Origin: Pelagibacterales bacterium SAG-MED20
GTDB taxonomy: Bacteria > Pseudomonadota > Alphaproteobacteria > Pelagibacterales > Pelagibacteraceae
Length of the DNA stretch: 64,000 nt
Direction of reading: 5' to 3'
Assembly: GCA_014653975.1 (NCBI GenBank)
Contig: JACWDR010000001.1
Coordinates: 90,001-154,000 of the forward strand
The position numbers and the translations under genes are program-made. Each line of letters opens with the position of its first letter. Within the stretch, counting starts at the first letter, position 1. Positions 44,892 through 52,885 of the stretch are shown one piece after another. The notes beneath the pieces were generated by a model. That model was given only the letters and a program-made list of their open reading frames with translations. It was not told where the DNA came from and ran no database searches.

Positions 44892-44944
44892 ATACTCCTT
44901 GTTTATATTATTTTTATGTGGATTTAAAATTATATTATAAATAA

Positions 44945-44960
44945 ATAGCCTATAGGCTAT
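44945..44960 (-). terminator. Perfect 16-bp palindrome, possible terminator of the cold-shock transcript
   Basis: ATAGCCTATAGGCTAT is a perfect 16-nt palindrome that can fold as a 6-bp stem with a TATA loop. On the minus strand it is followed by TTATTTAT. It lies about 130 nt after the cold-shock stop codon and 54 nt before tRNA-His. A weak intrinsic terminator separating the two units is the simplest reading; a dimeric protein operator is the alternative. Confidence 0.4.
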
Positions 44961-45057
44961 GGAAACAAACTCTGTGGGTACTTTTTTGAGTCTTTCTATA
45001 TTTAATATTTAAAATCATTGCCGATCTTTTAGACAATTAATAATAATATTCAAGACT

Positions 45058-45096
45058 TAAATTTAGTTTAACTATTCTATAAATTTAGTTCAACTA
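45058..45096 (-). repeat. Short direct repeat at the 3' end of the cold-shock gene
   Basis: TAAATTTAGTTTAACTA (45058-45074) and TAAATTTAGTTCAACTA (45080-45096) match at 16 of 17 bases and are 22 nt apart. Each holds a small AGTT-N-AACT dyad. The second copy includes the cold-shock stop codon. The origin could be a local duplication in the 3' untranslated region. Confidence 0.6.
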
Positions 45097-45306
45097 GTCT
45101 ATTTTTTTTAAATTAACAGCAGAGGGGCCTTTCGGACCATCCTCAAGTTCAAACTCTAGCTTATCACCTTCATTTAAAAAACGCATTCCTGCAGATTTTA
45201 CAGCTGATGCATGAACAAAAGCATCTTTTTCTTTGTCTTCTCTTTCTATGAAGCCAAAACCTTTTTTACCATTAAACCATTTAACTGTGCCTTTTAGTAC
45301 GCTCAT
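45094..45306 (-). CDS. Cold shock domain protein
   Basis: A 70-aa OB-fold protein with RNP1 motif KGFGFIE and RNP2-like DAFVHASAV, opening LKGTVKWFNGKKGFGF. Such proteins bind single-stranded RNA and DNA, melting RNA structures in the cold or serving as general RNA chaperones. It follows tRNA-Phe by 91 nt on the same strand and has a long A+T-rich leader, common for this family. Confidence 0.96.
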   Translation of the reverse strand: MSVLKGTVKWFNGKKGFGFIEREDKEKDAFVHASAVKSAGMRFLNEGDKLEFELEDGPKGPSAVNLKKID

Positions 45307-45397
45307 TTTTTCTTATCCTTTTTTTTTATATAAAAAAATTATTTTATTTCTTTATTATTTTCAATAGTAATTTGAGTATTCTTATATAATGAAAGTG

Positions 45398-45472
45398 TGG
45401 TGCCTCGAGCATGATTCGCACATGCGACACAAGCCTTTTCAGGGCTCTGCTCTACTCCTGAGCTACCGAGGC
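45398..45472 (-). tRNA. tRNA-Phe (GAA)
   Basis: A complete cloverleaf on the minus strand: acceptor GCCTCGG/TCGAGGC, D-arm with AGCTCAGG, anticodon stem GAGCC/GGCTT around CTGAAAA (anticodon GAA), T-arm GTGCGAATCATGC, and an encoded ACCA end. It begins only 6 nt after the infA stop, so it is probably cut from the murA-hisD-infA transcript. The cold-shock gene follows. Confidence 0.96.
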
Positions 45473-45478
45473 ATCTAT

Positions 45479-45694
45479 TTACCCTCTAAAAGTAATTCTT
45501 CCTTTAGTTAAGTCATATGGGGTCATCTCCACCTGAACCTTATCTCCTTGAAGAACTCTAATTCTATTCTTTCGCAATTTGCCAGCTGCATGTGCAGTTA
45601 CAATATGACCATTTTCTAGTTTTACTCTGAACATTGCATTAGGTAAAAGATCTTCTACAATTCCTGAGAAAGACAGCATTTCTTGTTTTGACAA
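45479..45694 (-). CDS. infA: Translation initiation factor IF-1
   Basis: A 71-aa S1-like OB-fold protein with the highly conserved IF-1 core [15 protein letters not shown] and [29 protein letters not shown]-1 blocks the A site of the 30S subunit during initiation. Full length. It lies 2 nt after hisD and 6 nt before tRNA-Phe, so it is in the middle of a compact operon. Confidence 0.98.
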   Translation of the reverse strand: MSKQEMLSFSGIVEDLLPNAMFRVKLENGHIVTAHAAGKLRKNRIRVLQGDKVQVEMTPYDLTKGRITFRG

Positions 45695-45696
45695 AT

Positions 45697-46983
45697 TTAT
45701 TTTCTCCTAATTCTTTTTTCTACCGATCTAGCGTGTCCTACTAAATTTTCGTAGTTTGCAAGTGTTATAACTGATGGACCAAGGGTTTCAATCCCTTTTT
45801 TTGATAGGTTTATATAAGAAATCCTTTTATAAAATTCATTGACACTAACACCACTTGAATATCTAGCTGAAGAATTAGTTGGTAATATATGATTAGAGCC
45901 AACATTATAGTCAGTCATAGCCATTACGGCATACTTCCCTAAACAAATAGATCCTGAGTTTTTAATTTTTCCAATTATTTTTTTATAATTTTTAATATTA
46001 AGCTCTAAATGTTCTGGTGCAATTTTATTTACAGTTTCAACAATTTTTTTATCAGATTTCATATAAATTAAAATTCCATTGTTAATCAAACTATTTTTTG
46101 CAGTTTTTGTTCTCGGTAAACCTTTTAATTGTTTATTAATTTCTTCATTAACTTTTTTGATAATTAATTTATCTTTTGAAATTAAAATACATTGAGCAAG
46201 ATTATCGTGTTCCGCTTGTCCTATAAGGTCACTTGCAATCCATTCTGGATTTGAAAACTTATCACACACAATTGTAACTTCTGAAGGTCCAGCGATCATA
46301 CCTTCAATTCCAACTTCTCCAAAGACTTCCTTTTTAGCAGCCACCACGTAAGAATTTCCTGGGCCAACAATTTTATCAACTTTTTTAATTTTTTTAGTAC
46401 CATACGCAACTGCTGCAATCGCTGAAGGTCCGCCCATTGAATAGATCTCTCTAATTTTACATTTTTTTGCAGCGTATAATACTGCTGGGTTTTGCTTACC
46501 TTTTTGACCCGGATTAATCATCACCAATCTTTTAACACCAGCAACAATTGCTGGAATTGCATTCATTAAAACACTTGATGGGTATGAGGCAGTTGAACCT
46601 GGCACATAAATTGCAACAGATTCAATTGGAATATACTTATATTCCAATTTATTTTTCAGTTTATCTGTATAAGAAATATCTTTAAATTTTTGCAAGGAGT
46701 GAAATTTATAAATTCGATTATAAGCAAGGTCGATCGCTTTTTTAACTTTTGGATCTAAGGACTTTATTGCTTTAATTATTTTTTGATGATTTGGAATAAT
46801 AATGTTATTTTTATTAAATCTTTTTTCATATTTTAAAACAGCTTTATCACCATTTTTTTTAATATCTTTAATTATTCTAGAAACTGAAACTGAATCAAGC
46901 TGAACTTTACCTTTTCGTTTAGACAACAGTTTAGCTAAAACTAAGTCAAAGTTTTTAATCTTACTATCTAGTATCTTAATCAT
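45697..46983 (-). CDS. hisD: Histidinol dehydrogenase
   Basis: A 428-aa zinc enzyme that oxidises histidinol to histidine in two steps. Family blocks include [41 protein letters not shown] and DLIGQAEHD. Catalytic Glu/His lie in KIAPEHLE and a terminal HARSVEKR. It overlaps the DUF2948 gene by one base and is 2 nt before infA; this order is conserved in Alphaproteobacteria. Confidence 0.97.
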   Translation of the reverse strand: MIKILDSKIKNFDLVLAKLLSKRKGKVQLDSVSVSRIIKDIKKNGDKAVLKYEKRFNKNNIIIPNHQKIIKAIKSLDPKVKKAIDLAYNRIYKFHSLQKFKDISYTDKLKNKLEYKYIPIESVAIYVPGSTASYPSSVLMNAIPAIVAGVKRLVMINPGQKGKQNPAVLYAAKKCKIREIYSMGGPSAIAAVAYGTKKIKKVDKIVGPGNSYVVAAKKEVFGEVGIEGMIAGPSEVTIVCDKFSNPEWIASDLIGQAEHDNLAQCILISKDKLIIKKVNEEINKQLKGLPRTKTAKNSLINNGILIYMKSDKKIVETVNKIAPEHLELNIKNYKKIIGKIKNSGSICLGKYAVMAMTDYNVGSNHILPTNSSARYSSGVSVNEFYKRISYINLSKKGIETLGPSVITLANYENLVGHARSVEKRIRRK

Positions 46984-47378
46984 TAATCTATTTTATTTTG
47001 ATCATCTAGAGTTACTTCAATTATTTCTGTCGATAAAGTTATATACGCATTATTAGTAAAAATTAAGCTTATCTCATAATTGTCATTATTTTTTAGATAA
47101 TCTATAGTTACCAATTCAAGTTTTTGCTCAACATGCTCCTGTTTGATGTTTTTTGACTTTACTCCATCTACAAAATCAAATTTACAAATACTATTTATTT
47201 TTTTTCCCTCATTTTCTGTTTCAATCTTAGTTCGTTTTAAAGATAATAAAAAAACCTTATTTTTTTGAAGATATTTAATATCACCAACTTTTATCTCAGC
47301 TCCAGCACAACATGCTGAAATCATTTGCAACCCCTCATTATCGTTAGCTATAATTTTTGATAAATATTTTTTTTTCAC
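46983..47378 (-). CDS. DUF2948 family protein
   Basis: A 131-aa protein with the DUF2948 layout: early LISACCAGAE-like segment (QMISACCAGAEIKVGDI), then a beta-rich domain with SLKRTKIE and FDFVDGVKSKNI, and a C-terminal EVTLDD. Function is not known to me. It is coupled to murA and hisD by one-base overlaps on both sides, the usual alphaproteobacterial location. Confidence 0.88.
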   Translation of the reverse strand: MKKKYLSKIIANDNEGLQMISACCAGAEIKVGDIKYLQKNKVFLLSLKRTKIETENEGKKINSICKFDFVDGVKSKNIKQEHVEQKLELVTIDYLKNNDNYEISLIFTNNAYITLSTEIIEVTLDDQNKID

Positions 47379-48631
47379 TAATTAACTCTTCTAATTTTAG
47401 CACCAACTTTTTTTAATTTCTTTTCTATATTTTCATACCCTCTATCAAGGTGATATATTCTGTTAATTATAGACCTCCCATTAGATGCAAGCGCTGCAAG
47501 TATTAAGGAGACAGATGCTCTTAAATCTGTTGCCATCAATTCTGCAGCTTCAAATTTAATATTTCCATTAATTGAAGCTTTGTTTCCATTAATAGAAATT
47601 TTTGCTCCCATTCTATTTAACTCTGCTACGTGCATAAATCTATTTTCAAAAATTTCTTCTCTAATGTAAGACTTCTTGTTAGCTTTACACAGTAAGACCA
47701 TAATTTGAGCCTGCAAATCTGTTGGAAATCCTGGGTAAGGTGATGTTTTTACATTTATACTTTTAATCTTTTTACTTCCTTGAATTAATATTTCATTTTT
47801 TTTTTTAACAATTTTTGCTCCCATTTTTTTAAGAATATTAATTTCTGTACTAATAATCTTTGGATCTATTCCTATAATCTTTAAATTTCCTTCGGTTAAA
47901 GCAGCAGCAATTAAGTAAGTGCCTGCTTCTATTCTGTCTGGCATCACATGATATTTTATTTCACTAAGATAATTTACCCCATTAATTTCAATTCTTCTTT
48001 TTGTTAACCATTTAATATCACATCCTAACTTAATTAAAAAATTAACTAAGTCTTTAATTTCAGGTTCTATTGCACAGTTTGATAATATTGTTTTTCCTTT
48101 AGCTAAACACGATGCAATAATTAAATTTTCTGTAGCACCAACTGAAATTTTTGGAAAATTAATACTTGCTCCAACTAAACCCTTAGGAGCATCTGCATAA
48201 ACATACCCTTGGATAATCTTATATTTTACTCCAAGTTTTGATAATGCTTGCAAATGTATATCAACTGGTCTAGTGCCAATGGCACAACCTCCTGGTAAAG
48301 ATACTTTTGCTTTACCAAATTTTGCAAGCAATGGGCCTAGAACTAATATTCCCGCTCTCATAGTTTTAACAAGGTTATAAGCTGCAAAAGTTTTTATTTG
48401 TTTATTGTTATTAACAGTTAATATTTTTTTATTTTCGTCTATAGAAGAACCTAAAGATTTCAACAGGGTTATCATTGTTTCAATATCTTTTACTTTAGGT
48501 AAATTTGTTAGAGATATTTTTTTATTTGATAGTAAAGTGGCAGCTAAAATTGGGAGAGACGCGTTTTTAGAACCTGAAATTCTAATTTGTCCCTTGAGCT
48601 TTGCTGCTCCAAAGACTTCCAGTTTTTTCAT
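47378..48631 (-). CDS. murA: UDP-N-acetylglucosamine 1-carboxyvinyltransferase
   Basis: A 417-aa enzyme of the first committed peptidoglycan step. The catalytic cysteine, target of fosfomycin in this family, is in LPGGCAIGTRPVDIH near residue 117. N-terminal SGSKNASLPILAATLL and C-terminal TDLRASVSLILAALA plus IYHLDRGYENIE are also typical. Length is standard. It follows dcd by 2 nt and is translationally coupled to the DUF2948 gene. Confidence 0.97.
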   Translation of the reverse strand: MKKLEVFGAAKLKGQIRISGSKNASLPILAATLLSNKKISLTNLPKVKDIETMITLLKSLGSSIDENKKILTVNNNKQIKTFAAYNLVKTMRAGILVLGPLLAKFGKAKVSLPGGCAIGTRPVDIHLQALSKLGVKYKIIQGYVYADAPKGLVGASINFPKISVGATENLIIASCLAKGKTILSNCAIEPEIKDLVNFLIKLGCDIKWLTKRRIEINGVNYLSEIKYHVMPDRIEAGTYLIAAALTEGNLKIIGIDPKIISTEINILKKMGAKIVKKKNEILIQGSKKIKSINVKTSPYPGFPTDLQAQIMVLLCKANKKSYIREEIFENRFMHVAELNRMGAKISINGNKASINGNIKFEAAELMATDLRASVSLILAALASNGRSIINRIYHLDRGYENIEKKLKKVGAKIRRVN

Positions 48632-48633
48632 GA

Positions 48634-49191
48634 TTATACTTTTGGTAAAGTTACACCTGTTTGACCCATATACTTACCTTTACGGTCCGCATATGAGGTT
48701 TTTGGTGCTTGATCTCCTTTTAAAAATAAAAATTGAGCAACCCCCTCGTTCGCATATATTTTTGCTGGTAGTGGAGTAGTATTAGAAAATTCAAGAGTAA
48801 CTGTGCCAAAAAACTCCGACTCAATGGGTGTTACGTTAACTATAATTCCAGTTCTTGCATATGTACTTTTACCAACAACAATACACATAATGTCTCTTGG
48901 AATTTTAAAAATTTCTATTGTAGTGCCTAAGGCAAAAGAATTAGGAGGGATAATAATATATTCAGAACTTTTTTTTGTAACAAAATTATCTGAAGTGAAC
49001 TTTTTGGGATCAACGATTGAAGAATTTACATTATGAAATATTTTAAATTCATCAGCTACTCTCGCATCATAACCAAATGAACTTAAACCATAAGAAATTT
49101 TACCATCTCTAATTTGCTTATCTACAAAAGGAGAAATCATGGCCTCTTCAAGCGCAAGTTTTCTAATAGATTTATCGGAAAGTACTGACAT
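48634..49191 (-). CDS. dcd: dCTP deaminase
   Basis: A 185-aa trimeric dUTPase-fold enzyme that deaminates dCTP to dUTP, feeding dTTP synthesis. Family segments are [53 protein letters not shown], and the C-terminal [14 protein letters not shown]. The catalytic Glu lies in the VTLEFSN region. Its start codon overlaps the stop of a 33-aa lysine-rich ORF (TAATG), and murA follows after 2 nt. Confidence 0.96.
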   Translation of the reverse strand: MSVLSDKSIRKLALEEAMISPFVDKQIRDGKISYGLSSFGYDARVADEFKIFHNVNSSIVDPKKFTSDNFVTKKSSEYIIIPPNSFALGTTIEIFKIPRDIMCIVVGKSTYARTGIIVNVTPIESEFFGTVTLEFSNTTPLPAKIYANEGVAQFLFLKGDQAPKTSYADRKGKYMGQTGVTLPKV

Positions 49192-49292
49192 TATTTACTT
49201 TTCTTCTTGTTTTTTTTTTGAAAAATTTTTCTTTTTTTAAGATTTTTTTTAAGCGCTAAACTTAATCTTTCATTTTTTTTTTTAACACTCAT
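49191..49292 (-). CDS. 33-aa lysine-rich small protein, hypothetical
   Basis: This ORF is too short for the track. It starts with ATG at 49292, overlapping the previous stop as TAATG, and ends with TAA at 49191, overlapping the dcd start as TAATG. The product [20 protein letters not shown]... has about 17 Lys/Arg in 33 residues, many encoded by A runs. Double coupling suggests that it is translated. I recognise no family; an RNA-binding role is conceivable. Confidence 0.6.
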   Translation of the reverse strand: MSVKKKNERLSLALKKNLKKRKIFQKKNKKKSK

Positions 49293-49489
49293 TATTTATC
49301 TGGATTAGTTAAAAAATCTAAAGTGATAGGCTTTGATGCATCTAAAGTTTTCTCTTGTTCTTTTTGTATCTTTGGGCCTTCTTTAGCTTCACGTTTTGCT
49401 TTTTTTTCTGCAAGCTTTTTTTCTCTCTTAGCTTGTTTTTCCATCAGCTTATTGCCTTTAGTAGATTTATAATCGTAATGAATTCCCAT
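49292..49489 (-). CDS. 65-aa charged small protein, hypothetical
   Basis: A 65-aa protein starting MGIHYDYKSTKGNKLMEKQ, with a central strongly charged helix (KREKKLAEKKAKREAKEG) and a C-terminal TLDFLTNPDK. It appears to be a real small gene at the head of the dcd-murA-hisD-infA unit. Its stop overlaps the next ORF. No enzymatic motif is present. The charged helix could bind nucleic acid or ribosomes, which is inference. Confidence 0.75.
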   Translation of the reverse strand: MGIHYDYKSTKGNKLMEKQAKREKKLAEKKAKREAKEGPKIQKEQEKTLDASKPITLDFLTNPDK

Positions 49490-49591
49490 AAAATATCCTT
49501 TGATACATATAAATCATTATATGAAAAAAATTAAGGCAATATTTTGAAAAAAATGATTTATTGTAGAAATACTTCAATAAATACCAAAATA

Positions 49592-49665
49592 GCCCCTATA
49601 GTTAAATGGTATAACGTGTCCATGGTAAGGATAAATTTTAAGTTCGATTCTTGATAGGGGCACCA
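49592..49665 (+). tRNA. tRNA-Thr (GGU)
   Basis: A complete cloverleaf on the plus strand: acceptor GCCCCTA/TAGGGGC, D-arm TAGTTAAATGGTATAAC, anticodon stem TGTCC/GGATA around ATGGTAA (anticodon GGU), T-arm with GTTCGATTC, and an encoded ACCA. It lies alone between the 65-aa gene and the convergent TVP38-family gene, ending 2 nt before it. Confidence 0.95.
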
Positions 49666-49667
49666 AA

Positions 49668-50387
49668 CTATTTTTTATAGAATATTTTTTTCGCTATAAC
49701 TGTAATTACTAATAAGATTATAAATGCGAATAATGGAATATATATATCTGGTGAATATATTAAATCTATAATTTTTGGAGCTTCTAAATTTTGTTCTATA
49801 ATATTTTCAAGACCACTTCCAATAGAAACAACTAAAAATAATTGTGGTGTTAGTCCTATTAATGTTGCCCAAAAAAAATTACTTACCCTAACATTAAAAA
49901 TACAAGGTAAAACATTTGAGAGTGAAAAAGGAATTCCACCTATAAATCTATAAGCTATAAGATAAATAAATTCTGATTTTTTAAATTTTATTTCTAAATT
50001 TTTAAATCTTTTTAAAAACTTTTCTTTGATCACTTCTTTAAAAAAATAATTGCCCAACATATATAATATTGTAGCACCAATGGTCATTCCAATTACTAAA
50101 ATAAATGTTCCAAACCACTTACCAAAAATGAACCCTGATAAAAGTGCAACTGGCAAACCAAATCCAGCTAATACAACCCAAATAATTGTAGATATTAAAA
50201 ATATTGAACATATTAAAAACAAATTATTCTGCTTTAATCCAGAAAAATAATCTCTATTATTTTTGATAAATTCGTAACTTGTTAATTCTTCAAGGGTGAA
50301 TTTTGAAAAAAAAAAGTATAAAAATGAAGAAACAACTAGAAGATAAAATAAACCTAAAGTTATCTTAACTTTTTTTGATTTTTTCAT
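49668..50387 (-). CDS. TVP38/TMEM64 family membrane protein
   Basis: A 239-aa polytopic protein with about five to six hydrophobic segments and the DedA/SNARE-associated core. Recognisable parts are GLPVALLSGFIFGKWFGTFILVIGMTIGA and YRFIGGIPFSLSNVLPCIFNVRVSNFFWAT, holding the family's re-entrant region and Arg. Relatives are lipid scramblase-like or transport proteins, with details unsettled. It is transcribed alone, ending next to tRNA-Thr and divergent from rpmH. Confidence 0.9.
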   Translation of the reverse strand: MKKSKKVKITLGLFYLLVVSSFLYFFFSKFTLEELTSYEFIKNNRDYFSGLKQNNLFLICSIFLISTIIWVVLAGFGLPVALLSGFIFGKWFGTFILVIGMTIGATILYMLGNYFFKEVIKEKFLKRFKNLEIKFKKSEFIYLIAYRFIGGIPFSLSNVLPCIFNVRVSNFFWATLIGLTPQLFLVVSIGSGLENIIEQNLEAPKIIDLIYSPDIYIPLFAFIILLVITVIAKKIFYKK

Positions 50388-50432
50388 AATTTATTAGCGC
50401 TATTATAAAATCTTCTATTTGCTATTTATACA

Positions 50433-50438
50433 TATAAT
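50433..50438 (+). promoter_or_regulatory. Candidate -10 box for the rpmH-rnpA-yidD-yidC transcript
   Basis: A perfect TATAAT lies 40 nt before the rpmH ATG in the 91-bp gap after the divergent TVP38 gene. The -35 region (near 50411) is not a good match, so this is a moderate prediction. Confidence 0.4.
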
Positions 50439-50478
50439 TACTATAAAGGGCCAAATTTAATAAAATTAAATCAGGCTT

Positions 50479-50619
50479 ATGAAAAGAACGTATCAACCAT
50501 CAAATATTAAAAGAGCTAGAAAACATGGCTTTAGATCCAAAATGAAAACTAAAGGTGGAATTAAGCTCTTAGCTAGAAGAAGAGCAAAAGGTAGAAAATC
50601 TTTAACCGTATCTGTTTAA
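50479..50619 (+). CDS. rpmH: 50S ribosomal protein L34
   Basis: A 46-aa basic ribosomal protein, too short for the track. The product begins [20 protein letters not shown] and contains the L34 hallmark [18 protein letters not shown]. Full length for the family. It lies 3 nt before rnpA in the universally common rpmH-rnpA-yidD-yidC order. Confidence 0.98.
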   Translation: MKRTYQPSNIKRARKHGFRSKMKTKGGIKLLARRRAKGRKSLTVSV

Positions 50620-50622
50620 TAA

Positions 50623-50967
50623 ATGAAAAGCAAAATTGTTGCTCTTTCTAAAAACGAAGATTTTAAAAATTTACTCAACAAGAAAAAAGTCTCAAATAAA
50701 TATATCACTTTATTTTTTGGATCAATTAAAGATAAAAATAATAAAAAACTAAATATTAGCTTCGTCACTAAAAAAAAGCAGATTAAAAGTGCAGTTAAAA
50801 GAAACAAAGTTAAGAGAAGACTAAGAAATATTATGAACGATTTAGTTAAAAAGATGTCAATAAACTTTAATTTATCTTACCTTGTAATAGCGAAAACAAC
50901 TATGCTAAACAATGAATATCAGGTAATAAAAGAAACTTTATTTCAAGATTTTAAAAGAATTAAATAA
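50623..50967 (+). CDS. rnpA: Ribonuclease P protein component
   Basis: A 114-aa basic protein partnering with RNase P RNA in tRNA 5' maturation. The signature is KRNKVKRRLRNIM (the RNR motif) near residue 60, preceded by SFVTKKKQIKSAV. Its stop overlaps yidD as TAATG. The tRNAs and tRNA-mRNA junctions in this window are substrates of this enzyme type. Confidence 0.95.
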   Translation: MKSKIVALSKNEDFKNLLNKKKVSNKYITLFFGSIKDKNNKKLNISFVTKKKQIKSAVKRNKVKRRLRNIMNDLVKKMSINFNLSYLVIAKTTMLNNEYQVIKETLFQDFKRIK

Positions 50968-51209
50968 TGAAAATTATAGCAAATATTCTAATTAGCTTAA
51001 TCAAATTTTATAAAATGGTTATAAGTCCTTACATGGCTCCATCATGTAGATATTCACCTACTTGTAGCGACTACACAATTGACTGTCTAAAAACTTATGG
51101 GCTAATCAAAGGTATTTTTAAAGCAACAAAAAGAATCTTGTCTTGTCACCCTTTTTCTAAAAGAGACAGTTTTGATCCAGTGGTTAAAGAACTAAAGGTT
51201 AAAAGATAA
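50967..51209 (+). CDS. yidD: Membrane protein insertion efficiency factor YidD
   Basis: An 80-aa YidD protein with the hallmark YKMVISPYMAPSCRYSPTCSDYTIDCLKTYG, containing three cysteines. GIFKATKRILSCHPFSKRDSFDPV follows. It is a small amphipathic membrane-associated protein that aids YidC-dependent insertion. It is coupled on both sides by one-base overlaps with rnpA and yidC. Confidence 0.95.
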   Translation: MKIIANILISLIKFYKMVISPYMAPSCRYSPTCSDYTIDCLKTYGLIKGIFKATKRILSCHPFSKRDSFDPVVKELKVKR

Positions 51210-52885
51210 TGGATAGTAAAAATGTAATAGCTGCTATTTCATTAAGTGCTGCTGTTATAATTCTTTATAGTCTTTTTTTTCAACCGGACCCTGAAGCAAT
51301 AAAACAAAATTTAGCAGAACCAAAAAAAATTGAAACTAATACTGATACACCCAGTCTAGATAAAAATGAAAAAATTACAAAACTTTCAAGACAAGATGCA
51401 TTAAAAGAAGATGAAAGGGTTAAATTTGAAAATAACAGTATAATTGGATCTATTTCTCTAAAAGGAGCAACAATAGATGATTTAACTTTTAAAAATTACA
51501 ATTCTGAACTTAAAGGTAATGAAAAAGTAATTTTACTAAGTCCAAGACATGTTGATGAAGGATATATAATTGAAAGTGGTTTTGTAACAACTAATAAAAA
51601 TATAGACGTACCTGATGCATCTACAGTTTGGAAAATTTCAGGAAATAGAAAATTAACTGTTAATAACCCAATAAAATTATCATGGAGCAATACTCAGGGT
51701 ATTACATTTGAAAAACATTTGACTTTGGATGATAAATTTCTGTTTACTGTAACAGAAAAGATAATTAATAAATCAGATAAATCATATAATTTTTACTCAT
51801 ACGGACAAATAATTAGAAATAAAATTCCTAAAATTTCAGGTTTTTATATACTTCATGAAGGATTTTTATCTGTACTTGATGATGAATTAGTTGAAGAAGA
51901 TTATGATGATATTCAAGAAAAGAAATTTACACGAACAGCACAAGAGGGATTTGTGGGTATTTCAGATAAATATTGGATTACATCAGTTATTCCAAAAAAA
52001 GGTATGGAATTTAAAACAACTTTTGATTATAAAAATAAATTTCGCGCTAATTACATATCTACTCAAGGTACAGAAGTTGGTCCAAATAGTTCTATTGAGG
52101 AAGAGATCCAAATTATAACTGCTGCAAAGAGAGTAAACATAATAGATGGTTATGCAGAAAACTTAAAAATAAATAAATTTGATCTAGTTATTGATTGGGG
52201 CTTTATGTACTTCATAACAAAACCATTATTTTTTGCTCTAGACTATTTTTTTAAATTGCTTGGCAACTATGGCTTGGCAATTATTGCTGTTACAATTTGT
52301 ATTAGATTGGCCTTTTTTCCTCTTGCTAATTTTAGCTTCAAGAGTATGGGTAAAATGAAACTTTTAGCACCAGAAATGGCAAGATTAAAAGAACTTCATA
52401 AAGATGATAAAATGAAACTACAACAGGCAATGATGGCTCTTTATAAAAAAGAAAAAGTTAACCCTATGAGTGGATGCTTACCTATATTAGTGCAAATTCC
52501 AGTTTTCTTTGCATTTTATAAAATTCTTTTTGTAACTTTAGAAATGCGTCATATGCCTTTCTATGGTTGGATAAAAGATTTAAGTGATAGAGATCCCACT
52601 TCAGTATTTAATCTTTTTGGATTAATTCCATGGGATCCACCATCATTCTTATTAATAGGTGCTTGGCCAATCATCATGGGTATCACAATGTATATCCAAC
52701 AAAAATTAAATCCAACTCCTCCAGATCCAATACAAGCCAAAATATTCATGTTTTTTCCATTATTTCTGACTGTAATACTTGCTCCTTTTGCTGCTGGTCT
52801 CGTTATTTACTGGTCATTCAATAATATATTCACAATGATACAGCAGTATATTGTACAAAGAAAAATGACTGTTAAAACAACTTAA
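51209..52885 (+). CDS. yidC: Membrane protein insertase YidC
   Basis: A 558-aa Oxa1-family insertase. It has an N-terminal helix (about residues 4-22), a large periplasmic domain typical of Gram-negatives (to about residue 330), and the conserved insertase core. The core includes NYGLAIIAVTICIRLAFFPL with the positively charged groove Arg, MKLQQAMMALYKKEKVNPMSGCLPILVQIPVFFAFY, and the C-terminal helices. Full length. It abuts argB with no gap. The GTPase gene engB often found next is absent. Confidence 0.97.
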   Translation: MDSKNVIAAISLSAAVIILYSLFFQPDPEAIKQNLAEPKKIETNTDTPSLDKNEKITKLSRQDALKEDERVKFENNSIIGSISLKGATIDDLTFKNYNSELKGNEKVILLSPRHVDEGYIIESGFVTTNKNIDVPDASTVWKISGNRKLTVNNPIKLSWSNTQGITFEKHLTLDDKFLFTVTEKIINKSDKSYNFYSYGQIIRNKIPKISGFYILHEGFLSVLDDELVEEDYDDIQEKKFTRTAQEGFVGISDKYWITSVIPKKGMEFKTTFDYKNKFRANYISTQGTEVGPNSSIEEEIQIITAAKRVNIIDGYAENLKINKFDLVIDWGFMYFITKPLFFALDYFFKLLGNYGLAIIAVTICIRLAFFPLANFSFKSMGKMKLLAPEMARLKELHKDDKMKLQQAMMALYKKEKVNPMSGCLPILVQIPVFFAFYKILFVTLEMRHMPFYGWIKDLSDRDPTSVFNLFGLIPWDPPSFLLIGAWPIIMGITMYIQQKLNPTPPDPIQAKIFMFFPLFLTVILAPFAAGLVIYWSFNNIFTMIQQYIVQRKMTVKTT

